The notes: generated by a model not told the origin, from the letters alone. DNA of 64,000 bases from Oscillospiraceae bacterium (GCA_017397565.1 JAFQIL010000004.1:22574-86573); one strand, 5' to 3'; positions 25,770-33,205 are shown, counted from the first letter of the stretch. Numbers and translations: made by a program.

Positions 25770-27236
25770 TCACAGCTGTACTACTTTTGTAGCAATATTA
25801 TCACAAAACACTTTATCATGTTCCACAAAAAGAATTGTGGGTTTAAATTGCAGAAGAAGTTCCTCAATTTGCATTCTGGAGATCACATCGATATAGTTCA
25901 TGGGTTCATCCCAAATGTGCAGATGAGTCGGTTGACAGATAGATCGAGCGAGAAGGACTTTTTTCTTCTGACCAGCACTTAAAGAGGACATGTCCTTTTC
26001 CATTTGCCTTTTGGGAACGTCCAACTTCGCCAGTAACGCAAGGAAGAGGCTTTCATCAATTCCACTATCCCTGGCAAAATCAGTTAGCTTACCTCGCAAT
26101 TCCGATGTGTCTTGGGATACATAGGAAATCGATAGTCCGTTACCAATTCGCATCTCTCCGGTATAAGGTATGTCCTCTCCACAGATCAGTTTAATGATAC
26201 TACTCTTGCCACTTCCGTTTGCACCTTGTAGCGCAATACGATCTCCTTGCTGGATTTCAAAAGTGATTCCTTCGCATATGGGTTCTTTATCATAACAAAT
26301 CGTTACATCTCGCAGTGTTACTAACCGTTTGCTATGGAATGGTGTTTGTAAGATTTTTAAAGCATCAATTCGTTCGATATTTTTCAGTAGTTGTGACTTT
26401 TCCTCAATTGCTGCCTGCTGCCGTTTTTCGATGGCCTTGGAGCGAGCCATCATTTTCGCTGCCTTGTGACCGATGTAACCTCGATCACATGGACCGAATC
26501 CGATTTTTGTAGCTTCCACGCGGTCAGACCAGACCGCTTTTTCCCGAGCAGTTTCCTCTAAACGCTGAACCTCTTGCTTTAGCTTTTCGTTTTTAGCTTG
26601 TTCAAAGGCATCCTGCCGCAGTTTGTTTTCATACCAAGTCGAAAAATTACCACGGCACACATCAATACTGGCCTTATTGATGGATAGGATGTGGTCTACG
26701 CTGCCATCCAGAAATGCTCGGTCATGGGACACAAGTATATATCCTTTTTTGCTGTTAAGGTACTGACTTACTATCTCGCGCCCTTGAATATCCAGATGAT
26801 TGGTGGGTTCATCTATGAGAAGGAAGTTATTCTCTTTTAGGAATAGTACAGCAAGCATCAGTTTGGTTTGCTCTCCGTTGGAAAGGGTTTCGAAAGATCG
26901 ATATAGAACCTCTTCGTTCAATTGTAGAGCATTCATTTCCCGTACAAGTTGCCAGTATTGGTATTCAGGATAGATTTCTTCCACCACATCAATGGTGAAG
27001 ATTGTCTTATCTGCTACATGATAAGGGAAATAGGAAAATGAGACAGATGCAGAAATGCTACCCTGATACTCGTATTTTCCAAGAAGCAGATTTAAGAAGG
27101 TGGTCTTGCCTCTCCCGTTTCGTCCTGTGAAACCCAGCCGCCAGTTGGTATCGATCTGAAAGCTGGCATTCTCAAAAATGTTTTCGTAGCTGCCATCGTA
27201 GGCAAAGGTTAGATTCGTTACTTGGATTAATGACAT
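25770..27236 (-). CDS. ABC-F ribosomal protection ATPase, Lsa type
   Basis: A 488-residue protein from the ATG at 27236. Two ABC domains: Walker A GRNGRGKTT and GANGSGKSS, signatures LSNGEQTK and LSAGQKKK, Walker B LLIDEPTNHLD and HIWDEPMNYID, with a charged interdomain linker around residues 200-300 and no membrane domain. The opening SLIQVTNLTFAYDGSYENIF is close to Lsa proteins, which displace lincosamides, streptogramin A and pleuromutilins from the ribosome. It has an attenuator leader (27237-27467). Phenotype cannot be assured from sequence. Confidence 0.88.
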   Translation of the reverse strand: MSLIQVTNLTFAYDGSYENIFENASFQIDTNWRLGFTGRNGRGKTTFLNLLLGKYEYQGSISASVSFSYFPYHVADKTIFTIDVVEEIYPEYQYWQLVREMNALQLNEEVLYRSFETLSNGEQTKLMLAVLFLKENNFLLIDEPTNHLDIQGREIVSQYLNSKKGYILVSHDRAFLDGSVDHILSINKASIDVCRGNFSTWYENKLRQDAFEQAKNEKLKQEVQRLEETAREKAVWSDRVEATKIGFGPCDRGYIGHKAAKMMARSKAIEKRQQAAIEEKSQLLKNIERIDALKILQTPFHSKRLVTLRDVTICYDKEPICEGITFEIQQGDRIALQGANGSGKSSIIKLICGEDIPYTGEMRIGNGLSISYVSQDTSELRGKLTDFARDSGIDESLFLALLAKLDVPKRQMEKDMSSLSAGQKKKVLLARSICQPTHLHIWDEPMNYIDVISRMQIEELLLQFKPTILFVEHDKVFCDNIATKVVQL

Positions 27237-27257
27237 GGTTGCCCTCCGTAATAAAAA

Positions 27258-27289
27258 ATTGGCTGCAGGAAAGCACTCCCGCAGCCAAT
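27258..27289 (-). terminator. Leader terminator of the ABC-F gene
   Basis: Stem ATTGGCTGC with its complement GCAGCCAAT; on the minus strand six T follow, ending 17 bases before the ABC-F start. It sits inside the leader, so it is regulatory: transcription ends here unless an alternative structure forms. Confidence 0.82.
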
Positions 27290-27321
27290 GGGCAACGCAG
27301 ACTGACCCCGTAGGGGCGCAG

Positions 27322-27333
27322 TTACACACTCAT
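27322..27333 (-). promoter_or_regulatory. Three-codon upstream ORF (Met-Ser-Val-stop)
   Basis: ATG AGT GTG TAA lies in the ABC-F leader, about 33 bases before the terminator stem. Ultrashort three-residue uORFs in front of a conditional terminator are known in leaders of ABC-F resistance genes such as Listeria lmo0919, where drug-stalled ribosomes prevent termination. The match in arrangement makes the same control likely here. Confidence 0.65.
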
Positions 27334-27473
27334 GGTTGAAAGAACTACATTCCTGCCAAAGGGCATAGCAAACATAGCGGCGGATACCGTCGCGTTGTAA
27401 GTTGCAGATTGCCCAAATAATTAGCAGATAATGTTGTTCATTCTTTCAACTCCGTCCTATATTATTTGTAATT

Positions 27474-27502
27474 AGTATAGCATATCGACTCAAAACCGTC
27501 AA
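27474..27502 (-). promoter_or_regulatory. Promoter of the ABC-F/GNAT operon
   Basis: On the minus strand TTGACG (27502-27497) and TATACT (27479-27474) are 17 bases apart. The predicted start near 27467 gives a leader of about 230 bases containing the uORF and terminator. Confidence 0.75.
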
Positions 27503-27540
27503 GTTCTAGATTGGTATCTCAAATTATTTGTATACAAGGT

Positions 27541-27885
27541 AATAATGTAGCAGTGCAAGGTGGCTTCGGTGGTTCGAATCCCTCATGCTGAAGTTTTGCA
27601 TCCATGGAATTTGTGTGAGATTTTTGGGTATAAAAACAGGAAAACCGCTAGAGACTCTATCGGAGAGGATAAACTTCTTCACTATTCACTATTACTTATT
27701 GCTTTCCAAAAATCGCCGGGGGGATTTAGTGAAGAGTGAATAGGTAATAGTGAAGAAGTAAAAATCGCCAATCTTCTGTCGAAGATCGGCGATTTTTGGT
27801 GGGGGATGGTGGATTCGCTTTTCTGCGGAAGAGCCGCCTTTCGAATCCACCATCCAAATACCCATACCAAACCATTTAGATGCCA
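27541..27885. repeat. tRNA-Tyr-end-related module B with an exact 24-bp copy of the tRNA 3' end
   Basis: Begins with a T-arm-like piece GGTGGTTCGAATCCCTCATG (27568-27587), then GTTTTGCATCCATGG, inverted repeats of CTTCACTATT type (about 27677-27765), and a hairpin (AAAATCGCC... near 27763-27797). Then TTTTGGTGGGGGATGGTGGA to TTCG (27794-27817), identical over 24 bases to 32198-32221. A 13-bp outer stem GATGGTGGATTCG pairs with 27841-27853. Nothing here looks coding. Confidence 0.78.
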
Positions 27886-27936
27886 ACTTTATTTTTTGAA
27901 AAAAACAGGTATTTTTCTAATCCTCAAAAATATTTT

Positions 27937-28455
27937 CTATCGACCTCTGTATTCTTGCTTCAAGACCTCCGCCATGTCTTCCGGCGATTCCTGACAATCG
28001 TTTGCAAGCCACAATTTAATAATGGCATTTAGACCGTTTCTGAAAAATTCAATATGATACTTGATGTTGCTATCAATATGTTCTTTTTCTGCTCGTTTCG
28101 TATCATATATCGAAATAAGGTGTTTATCATCATAACACAGTTTGAAATAGGTTTTATAGAAGATCTGATTCTCCTTGATATGCGTAAACATCTTAAGTGC
28201 GCCACTACGCTCGTTGAAATAATCGTAATCTGCAAACAGATCGCTGAACTCATTTTCGAGTTTTTCTCTCGTTTTATCGGCAAGATCGAATATATCAAGA
28301 TAGTTTGCATAGAAGGTACTGCGGTTCAATTCTGTCATTTTAATGAGATCTGAAACAGTAATATCCTTAATTTCACGGGTTTGCAGTAGCTCTATAAACG
28401 CCTTTTCGATCTTCTCTTGCGACTCTCTGCGGCGTTTGTTGTTCTTTACGTTCAT
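27937..28455 (-). CDS. TetR/AcrR-family regulator
   Basis: A 172-residue protein with an N-terminal helix-turn-helix (IEKAFIELLQTREIKDITVSDLIKMTELNRSTFYANY region, residues 15-53) and an all-helical C-terminal domain ending near residue 170. The HTH and the YANYLDIFDLADK segment are typical of Clostridial TetR proteins. It is divergent from the membrane-protein pair at 28619-29799, with CAACACTTGTTGCTTAA and ACAAGTGTTGG sequences between them (around 28510-28596) that may be its operators. Confidence 0.82.
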   Translation of the reverse strand: MNVKNNKRRRESQEKIEKAFIELLQTREIKDITVSDLIKMTELNRSTFYANYLDIFDLADKTREKLENEFSDLFADYDYFNERSGALKMFTHIKENQIFYKTYFKLCYDDKHLISIYDTKRAEKEHIDSNIKYHIEFFRNGLNAIIKLWLANDCQESPEDMAEVLKQEYRGR

Positions 28456-28618
28456 AACAATTCTCCATTATTCCAACATTTGTGACAAAACTGATGATCG
28501 TGCTTTCGTTTAATCCAACACTTGTTGCTTAATTGTTGATTGTTTTGCTTTGGCAAAAATATTATACTACAAAAGCAATAAAAACACAAGTGTTGGTTTA
28601 ATGAAAGGAGATTTTAAA

Positions 28619-28987
28619 ATGAAAAAGAGTAGTTTTGTTGCACTGATATCAGGAACTGTAAGCGGGGTGCTTTTCGCACTGGGTATGTGTATGGCACTTC
28701 TGCCTGAATGGAATGCATTCACAGAAGGGGTGATTTTCGGAGCCATTGGTATCGTGCTCAGTATTATCACGGCGCTTGTATGGTGCAAAATGGAAAATAA
28801 GAAGCTGCCGAGAATGCGTGGTAAAAATCTGTTCCGTACTATTTATGCCGTCATTGCTGCTTTAGTGCTTGGTGTCGGTATGTGTATGTGTCTTGTGTGG
28901 GAGCAAATCATTTGGGGCACACTTGTCGGCTTGCTTGGCATCATTATGCTGATTGCTCTCATTCCGATGATCAAAGGCATCAAATGA
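28619..28987 (+). CDS. Small integral membrane protein
   Basis: 122 residues from an ATG with GAAAGGAG upstream. Four hydrophobic stretches are visible (residues about 7-27, 38-55, 75-93, 97-115), arranged as two helical hairpins with a basic loop (KMENKKLPRMRGKN). I do not recognise the family. It is the first gene after the TetR-type divergent region, and its stop codon overlaps the start of the next gene (ATGA), so the two are translationally coupled. Confidence 0.75.
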   Translation: MKKSSFVALISGTVSGVLFALGMCMALLPEWNAFTEGVIFGAIGIVLSIITALVWCKMENKKLPRMRGKNLFRTIYAVIAALVLGVGMCMCLVWEQIIWGTLVGLLGIIMLIALIPMIKGIK

Positions 28988-29799
28988 AAGCGTTAAATCT
29001 TGTAAGAAGCCCTTATGCAGGTCTTGTATTTAATGCTGCTTATGCATTCGGCAACTGTATGATAGGTTTCTTTACACATTCGTGGTGGTTTATTACAGTA
29101 GGTGCGTATTATACCGTGCTTGCAATTACAAGATTTTCTGTGTTGCAGATTAAACGAAAAGCAAGTGACAGTTATGATACCGAGCTTTTTGCACGGCGTT
29201 TTACAGGGGTTTTATTGGTTGTGCTTTCTTTCTGCATAGTAGGTGTGAACATAATGTCAGCAGTTAAAGACAGAGGCACCGCTTTTCACAAAATTGTAAT
29301 GATTACCATTGCAGCGTACTCATTCACGAAAATCACCATTTCAATTATCGGTATGGTGAAAATAAAACATTCCGCTTCCGCGGTATTAAAGACACTTCGT
29401 AATATATCACTCGCTGATGCGTGTGCTTCCATATACACAATGCAAAGATCAATGCTCGTGTCCTTTCCGGGGATGGAAGCGGTGGAAATCTTATTGTTAA
29501 ACATGTTTACGGGAACAGCAGTATGGATTATTGTTCTGTTTCTCGGGATCAATCTGATTGGAGGTAAATATATAGATATGGCTAAATCAAAAATTGCAAA
29601 GACAAATGAAAAAATCACTGAAGCAGTAACCGGCGGTTACAAGAAAATTGAAAAAGGTGTTGTAGGCGGATACAAAAAAATCGAGCAAGGTGTTGTTAGT
29701 GGTTACACCAAAATCGAAGATAAGTTTGTAGACGCTTACCTCACCAAAGACGGAGAAACCGTAGAGGAAGCAAAGGCAAGATTGAAGGGTAAAAAATAA
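28984..29799 (+). CDS. Membrane protein with C-terminal GYKKIE repeats
   Basis: 271 residues from the coupled ATG at 28984. Residues 1-205 hold about six hydrophobic segments. The soluble tail (about residues 212-271) carries three tandem copies of an 11-residue unit, GGYKKIEKGVV, GGYKKIEQGVV, SGYTKIEDKFV, then DAYLTKDGETVEEAKARLK. The tail looks amphipathic. Similar tails occur on small Firmicute proteins, but no function is known to me. Regulated, I infer, by the TetR protein next door. Confidence 0.72.
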   Translation: MKALNLVRSPYAGLVFNAAYAFGNCMIGFFTHSWWFITVGAYYTVLAITRFSVLQIKRKASDSYDTELFARRFTGVLLVVLSFCIVGVNIMSAVKDRGTAFHKIVMITIAAYSFTKITISIIGMVKIKHSASAVLKTLRNISLADACASIYTMQRSMLVSFPGMEAVEILLLNMFTGTAVWIIVLFLGINLIGGKYIDMAKSKIAKTNEKITEAVTGGYKKIEKGVVGGYKKIEQGVVSGYTKIEDKFVDAYLTKDGETVEEAKARLKGKK

Positions 29800-29829
29800 A
29801 TAGAACAAAGGGCAGACTTGACAGTATAT

Positions 29830-29968
29830 TGTGCCTACGGTACAGTGATATTTTCACTTCGTGAAAGTGATATGGAAACCTGCGGTTTCAGTGATATTAT
29901 ATTCGCCACCACAAATACCCATACCAAACCCAAAACACCAGCCATTAAGGCTGGTGTCTTTGGTTTGG
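29830..29968. repeat. Hairpin module C (GTGATAT spacers plus tRNA-terminator-like palindrome)
   Basis: Short hairpins at 29830-29844, 29852-29866 and 29875-29889 are separated by GTGATAT, as in the 891-1180 array. Then follows a degraded CCACCACAAATACCCATACC and a near-perfect palindrome (29924-29968, CACCAGCC...GGCTGGTG core) shared with module A. The remaining bases to 30067 show no gene. Confidence 0.7.
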
Positions 29969-30067
29969 CGTTTTTGAACTTAATCTATATATAGAACTGT
30001 TGCGGATTGCAAAACTACTTATGCTTACTTTCCAGACGGAAAAGAAAATCTTGCCATACACAAAAAA

Positions 30068-30095
30068 GCCCTGCCATTCCGAAGAACAGCAGGGC
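30068..30095 (-). terminator. Terminator of the sigma/anti-sigma operon
   Basis: Stem GCCCTGC with GCAGGGC, followed on the minus strand by six T, 10 bases after the anti-sigma-type gene. Confidence 0.8.
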
Positions 30096-30104
30096 CATAT
30101 ACAA

Positions 30105-31136
30105 CTATTCAATTGGAATTGCTACTTCACCAATTTTAACTTCTACAACTTCATCTAAATTGGCTGGGAATTCCCATGTATAGTTGTGATAGCTGATCCC
30201 GTCGGTCAGGATATTTTCGCTACCTCCTCTGGCACCAATTTCCTGACCAGTGTTAAGCACGATCCATAGATTAAGCGCACTAGTGTCCAGAAGAAGGGCC
30301 CTGCCTTGGGAATCATATCGATAGAATTGGAAAGCAAGGCCCGTATTGGAGAGCTTTATATTCGTCAGTACAATGGGGGTTTCTATCGCTTCGTTATCCT
30401 CCGAATAATAAAGTCCCATGACCTGAGTGTCGGGAAGTCTCCTTATATCCATTTTATTTCTATCTATAGAAAAGGTAAAATGCCACTCTCCTTCCGCCAA
30501 CAGTGTACGATTATCAGTTTTGGGATTCTGTGAAAAATTCGTCATAGACAGAGTGAGCGTATAAGGTGGCTTCTCCGTCTGAGGTTCGTCCTTGACTGAA
30601 TAATCACAATAGAATAGGAACAGAGCGGCTCCGTCTGCATCTAAGCCCCAAAAGCTATAGCTGGTTGTATAAAAAAGGCCCAAAATATCTTCTGCTGTTT
30701 CCGGTGCCAACTTTATTTGCGCTTCATCAAACCCATATTCATCCTTTTTTGAGAACGCAGGCCCTTCTACCCGCAACAAAATGACAATGCTGCCGTCTCC
30801 CACGGTGGCAGAATCTACAGTTACTGTAACATCTTCGATCTTTTGGTTCAAATCGATTTTCTGGCTTAACCTGTCGATCACAGACGCGTGCGGATCGCTG
30901 ATATCCTGTCCTGTGATCTCCTTCCAGTAGTAAGTGAACCAATTTTGAATACTGTCTCCATATTTACTTGCCATGAGACCTGCACCCATCAGAAACAATG
31001 CCAAAATTGCTGCAATCAGTACGACAAGAAAGCGTCGGCGGTAGGAAATGATACTGGAAAAGCTTGCTCTTTCACTGCGCTCCAAGATATCGTCATCAAC
31101 TTCACTGAAGCTAGCATATAAAGCCTTGCTATCCAC
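30105..31136 (-). CDS. Membrane-anchored anti-sigma-like protein (DUF4179-type)
   Basis: 343 residues with a GTG start (31136) that follows AAAGGAGGG and overlaps the sigma gene by 8 bases. Residues 1-30 are cytoplasmic, 33-54 form one membrane segment (FLVVLIAAILALFLMGAGLM), and about 290 residues lie outside, rich in beta strands. This topology and the coupling to an ECF sigma gene match DUF4179 proteins, thought to act as anti-sigma factors. Signal and mechanism are unknown. Confidence 0.75.
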   Translation of the reverse strand: MDSKALYASFSEVDDDILERSERASFSSIISYRRRFLVVLIAAILALFLMGAGLMASKYGDSIQNWFTYYWKEITGQDISDPHASVIDRLSQKIDLNQKIEDVTVTVDSATVGDGSIVILLRVEGPAFSKKDEYGFDEAQIKLAPETAEDILGLFYTTSYSFWGLDADGAALFLFYCDYSVKDEPQTEKPPYTLTLSMTNFSQNPKTDNRTLLAEGEWHFTFSIDRNKMDIRRLPDTQVMGLYYSEDNEAIETPIVLTNIKLSNTGLAFQFYRYDSQGRALLLDTSALNLWIVLNTGQEIGARGGSENILTDGISYHNYTWEFPANLDEVVEVKIGEVAIPIE

Positions 31137-31698
31137 TAAAGAATCCCTCCTTTATGAGATGCATTTTTAATTTCTTCCGTGTCCGACTCAAAATTACCAA
31201 GACATTATTTTCGGTAAGACCGTACCTTTTTGCGATCTCCCATACAGGCTCCGTGAAGAAGTAGCGACGTACAAAAATATTGCCGTCCCGACCAGGAAGT
31301 GCCCGGACAAATAGCCGGATGCATTGCTCCAGCTCCTTGGCTTCGTATTCACGCTCCACATCTGCCTCACCTGCAATGCACTCAGCAAGTTCATCCAGCA
31401 CAAGGTTAATCTCTCCGCCGCCTCGCTTCTTTGCAGACCGGGCAATAAAACGGTTGAAAGAAAGATTGCGGGTAATCTTCGCCAGAAACATTTGAAGTAT
31501 TTGCGGCTTCTGAGGAGGAATAGCGTTCCAGGCACTGAGCCAGGTGTCATTGACACATTCTTCAGAGTCTTCTGTGTTGTGTAGGATGTTGTTTGCTATA
31601 GCAAAACAATAATTACCGTATTTACGATCAGTTTCCTTGATAGCATCTTCGTTCTTGTGCCAGTAAAGCTCTATAATTCGGTGATCTTCCACGATCAT
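31129..31698 (-). CDS. ECF-type RNA polymerase sigma factor
   Basis: 189 residues from the ATG at 31698, supported by GAAAGGAGGTAT. Region 2 is seen in YGNYCFAIANNILHNTEDSE and CVNDTWLSAWNAIPP; region 4 in LPGRDGNIFVRRYFF and EIAKRYGLTENNVLVILSRT. It directs polymerase to a small set of promoters when released by the partner encoded downstream. Its target promoters are not evident in the window. Confidence 0.85.
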   Translation of the reverse strand: MIVEDHRIIELYWHKNEDAIKETDRKYGNYCFAIANNILHNTEDSEECVNDTWLSAWNAIPPQKPQILQMFLAKITRNLSFNRFIARSAKKRGGGEINLVLDELAECIAGEADVEREYEAKELEQCIRLFVRALPGRDGNIFVRRYFFTEPVWEIAKRYGLTENNVLVILSRTRKKLKMHLIKEGFFSG

Positions 31699-31904
31699 AC
31701 CTCCTTTCAGATAGACGAAAGGTTCCTTCACCCTATAAGACAGAAATGATATAAATATCTTACAATTTTTTTCATTATAACACATATTTGCGTTCTGTCA
31801 AAAGCAAGGAAACATACGATCTGCTGCTTAATAATTGTACATTAGAGTTCCTTTTTATTTTGTACAAAAAGGCCTGTCTCCGCTGAGAAACCAGTGAAAC
31901 CGAC

Positions 31905-32201
31905 CCTCAAATGCTTGCGACCGTCGGCTCGAATCCATCATGTAGGCGTTTTGCATCCATGAAAATTGAGCGAAAATTTTGGGTTGCAGTCATTTAGACC
32001 ACACGTGCTGGTGGGAGATGGTGGATTCGATCTGCATTTTCTTTCGCTTAGGGCGAAAGAAAATCATGGTATCGACCAGTGTTTGCACTGGTCGAAGCAA
32101 TATGCCACAGGCATATTGCATTCGGATTGTTCGAATCTCACCATCCAAATGCCCATACCAAAACAAAAAACACCATCCATACGGATGGTGTTTTTTGTTT
32201 T
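31905..32201. repeat. tRNA-Tyr-end-related module D and tRNA terminator
   Basis: Starts with a T-arm-like piece (TCGGCTCGAATCCATCATG, 31924-31942) and GTTTTGCATCCATG, as in module B. TGGTGGGAGATGGTGGATTCG (32009-32029) is the tRNA-Tyr 3' end with one mismatch. Inside are hairpins TTTTCTTTCGC, TCGACCAGTG and GCAATATGCC with their complements, then TCGAATCTCACCATCC. A 19-bp perfect palindrome (32160-32178 with 32183-32201) directly follows the tRNA-Tyr CCA and is its terminator. The rest of 31786-31904 holds no feature I can name. Confidence 0.75.
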
Positions 32202-32285
32202 GGTGGGGGATGGTGGATTCGAACCACCGAAGGCATAGCCAGCAGATTTACAGTCTGTCCCCTTTGGCCACTCGGGAAATCCCCC
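32201..32285 (-). tRNA. tRNA-Tyr (GTA), CCA encoded
   Basis: On the minus strand the 5' stem GGGGGAT (32285-32279) pairs with ATCCCCC (32211-32205), with discriminator A and an encoded CCA. The anticodon arm CAGACTGTAAATCTG gives GTA, and a long variable arm follows, as expected for a bacterial tRNA-Tyr. The T arm is GGTGGTTCGAATCCACC. It follows tRNA-Thr in one transcript. Confidence 0.96.
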
Positions 32286-32311
32286 ATATTCTGTTGTTCC
32301 GTTCGATGTTT

Positions 32312-32336
32312 GGTTTGGAGCCGGTAGACGGACTCG
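32312..32336 (-). repeat. Duplicate of the tRNA-Thr 3' end
   Basis: 25 bases identical to 32425-32449, i.e. the acceptor/T-arm end of tRNA-Thr with CCA and two following bases. TCGATG also precedes both copies. It lies between the two tRNA genes, 113 bases from the true end, and has the look of an integration or recombination footprint. Confidence 0.75.
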
Positions 32337-32428
32337 TTCAATCAAGGTGCGGCTCGGTCAAGCCCTCGCCGGCAACGCTCATCCGCGTTGCATTTTGATT
32401 TTCGAGTCAATAACTTGTCGATGCGGTT

Positions 32429-32504
32429 TGGAGCCGGTAGACGGACTCGAACCCCCGACCTACTGATTACAAATCAGTTGCTCTACCAACTGAGCTATAC
32501 CGGC
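32429..32504 (-). tRNA. tRNA-Thr (TGT), CCA encoded
   Basis: 76 bases on the minus strand: acceptor GCCGGTA pairs with TACCGGC, discriminator T, CCA encoded. D arm TAGCTCAGTTGGTAGAGCA, anticodon arm CTGATTTGTAATCAG (anticodon TGT), T arm GGGGGTTCGAGTCC. All arms are intact. Confidence 0.97.
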
Positions 32505-32524
32505 GTCTCGAACCGAACACGCTT

Positions 32525-32553
32525 ATTATAGCGATGTGACTGCTGTTTGTCAA
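32525..32553 (-). promoter_or_regulatory. Consensus promoter of the tRNA-Thr/tRNA-Tyr operon
   Basis: On the minus strand TTGACA (32553-32548) and TATAAT (32530-32525) are separated by exactly 17 bases, and transcription would start near 32518, a few bases before tRNA-Thr. Confidence 0.88.
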
Positions 32554-32662
32554 GTATTATTTTCGCTTTTTGCAGAAAAAGAAATGGAATCACAGAGAAT
32601 CGGAAATGCGGTGTTGTTTGCCACGGCGTTGTGTGATATATTAGTGAAAAAGAGGTGTTCTT

Positions 32663-33172
32663 ATGGCATATAAATTGGATCAAGACTTCTATCAAAGGCC
32701 CTGTTTGGCGGTTGCCAAGGCGCTGGTTGGTAAGCTTCTTGTGCGTCGTTTGCCGTCAGGAGAGCTTTTAAAGCTTCGTATTTCCGAAACGGAAGCCTAT
32801 TGTGGGGAAGAAGATACTGCCTGTCATGCCCACAAGGGCAGAACCAAGCGGACAGAGGTGATGTATCAGGTGGGTGGTACTATCTATGTCTACCTTTGCT
32901 ACGGCATGCATTGGCTTTTGAATATTGTTACCGGGGAGGCAGAGACACCGGAAGCCGTTTTGATCCGGGCTTGTTTGGAGCAAAACGGTCCGGGCAAGCT
33001 CACCAAGACGCTTTCCGTTACCGGGGAGCTGAACCGGGGCAGCATTTGCGGTGAAGAGCTTTGGATCGAAGATGACGGCTATTCCTGCCATGTCGTAACC
33101 GACAAAAGGGTCGGCATCGGCTATGCCAGCCGGGAAGACCAAAATAGACTTTGGCGCTTCAAACTTCAATAA
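32663..33172 (+). CDS. 3-methyladenine DNA glycosylase (AAG/MPG family)
   Basis: A 169-residue, somewhat short member of the AAG family. The catalytic Glu is in ISETEAYCGEEDTA, and VYLCYGMHWLLNIVTG, AVLIRACLE and NGPGKLTKTLSVTGELN are family blocks. It excises alkylated bases such as 3-methyladenine and hypoxanthine in base-excision repair. The final KRVGIGYASREDQNRLWRF is the usual C-terminus. Single gene ending in a bidirectional terminator. Confidence 0.92.
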   Translation: MAYKLDQDFYQRPCLAVAKALVGKLLVRRLPSGELLKLRISETEAYCGEEDTACHAHKGRTKRTEVMYQVGGTIYVYLCYGMHWLLNIVTGEAETPEAVLIRACLEQNGPGKLTKTLSVTGELNRGSICGEELWIEDDGYSCHVVTDKRVGIGYASREDQNRLWRFKLQ

Positions 33173-33201
33173 AAAACGCAGGGCAATTTGCCCTGCGTTT
33201 T
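33173..33201. terminator. Bidirectional terminator
   Basis: 14-bp stem AAAACGCAGGGCAA with its complement, with A/T runs on both flanks, between convergent genes. Confidence 0.88.
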
Positions 33202-33205
33202 AACG

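Noticed and set aside
27682-27994. Short ORFs in module B
   Set aside because: They run through inverted repeats and have no ribosome site or conserved features.
31966-32398. ORFs over module D and the tRNA-Tyr gene
   Set aside because: They translate the tRNA gene and repeats; such frames are common artefacts near tRNAs.
24765-32600. Complete prophage or integrative element
   Set aside because: No integrase, relaxase, replication or phage structural gene is seen; only the tRNA-end repeats and accessory genes.
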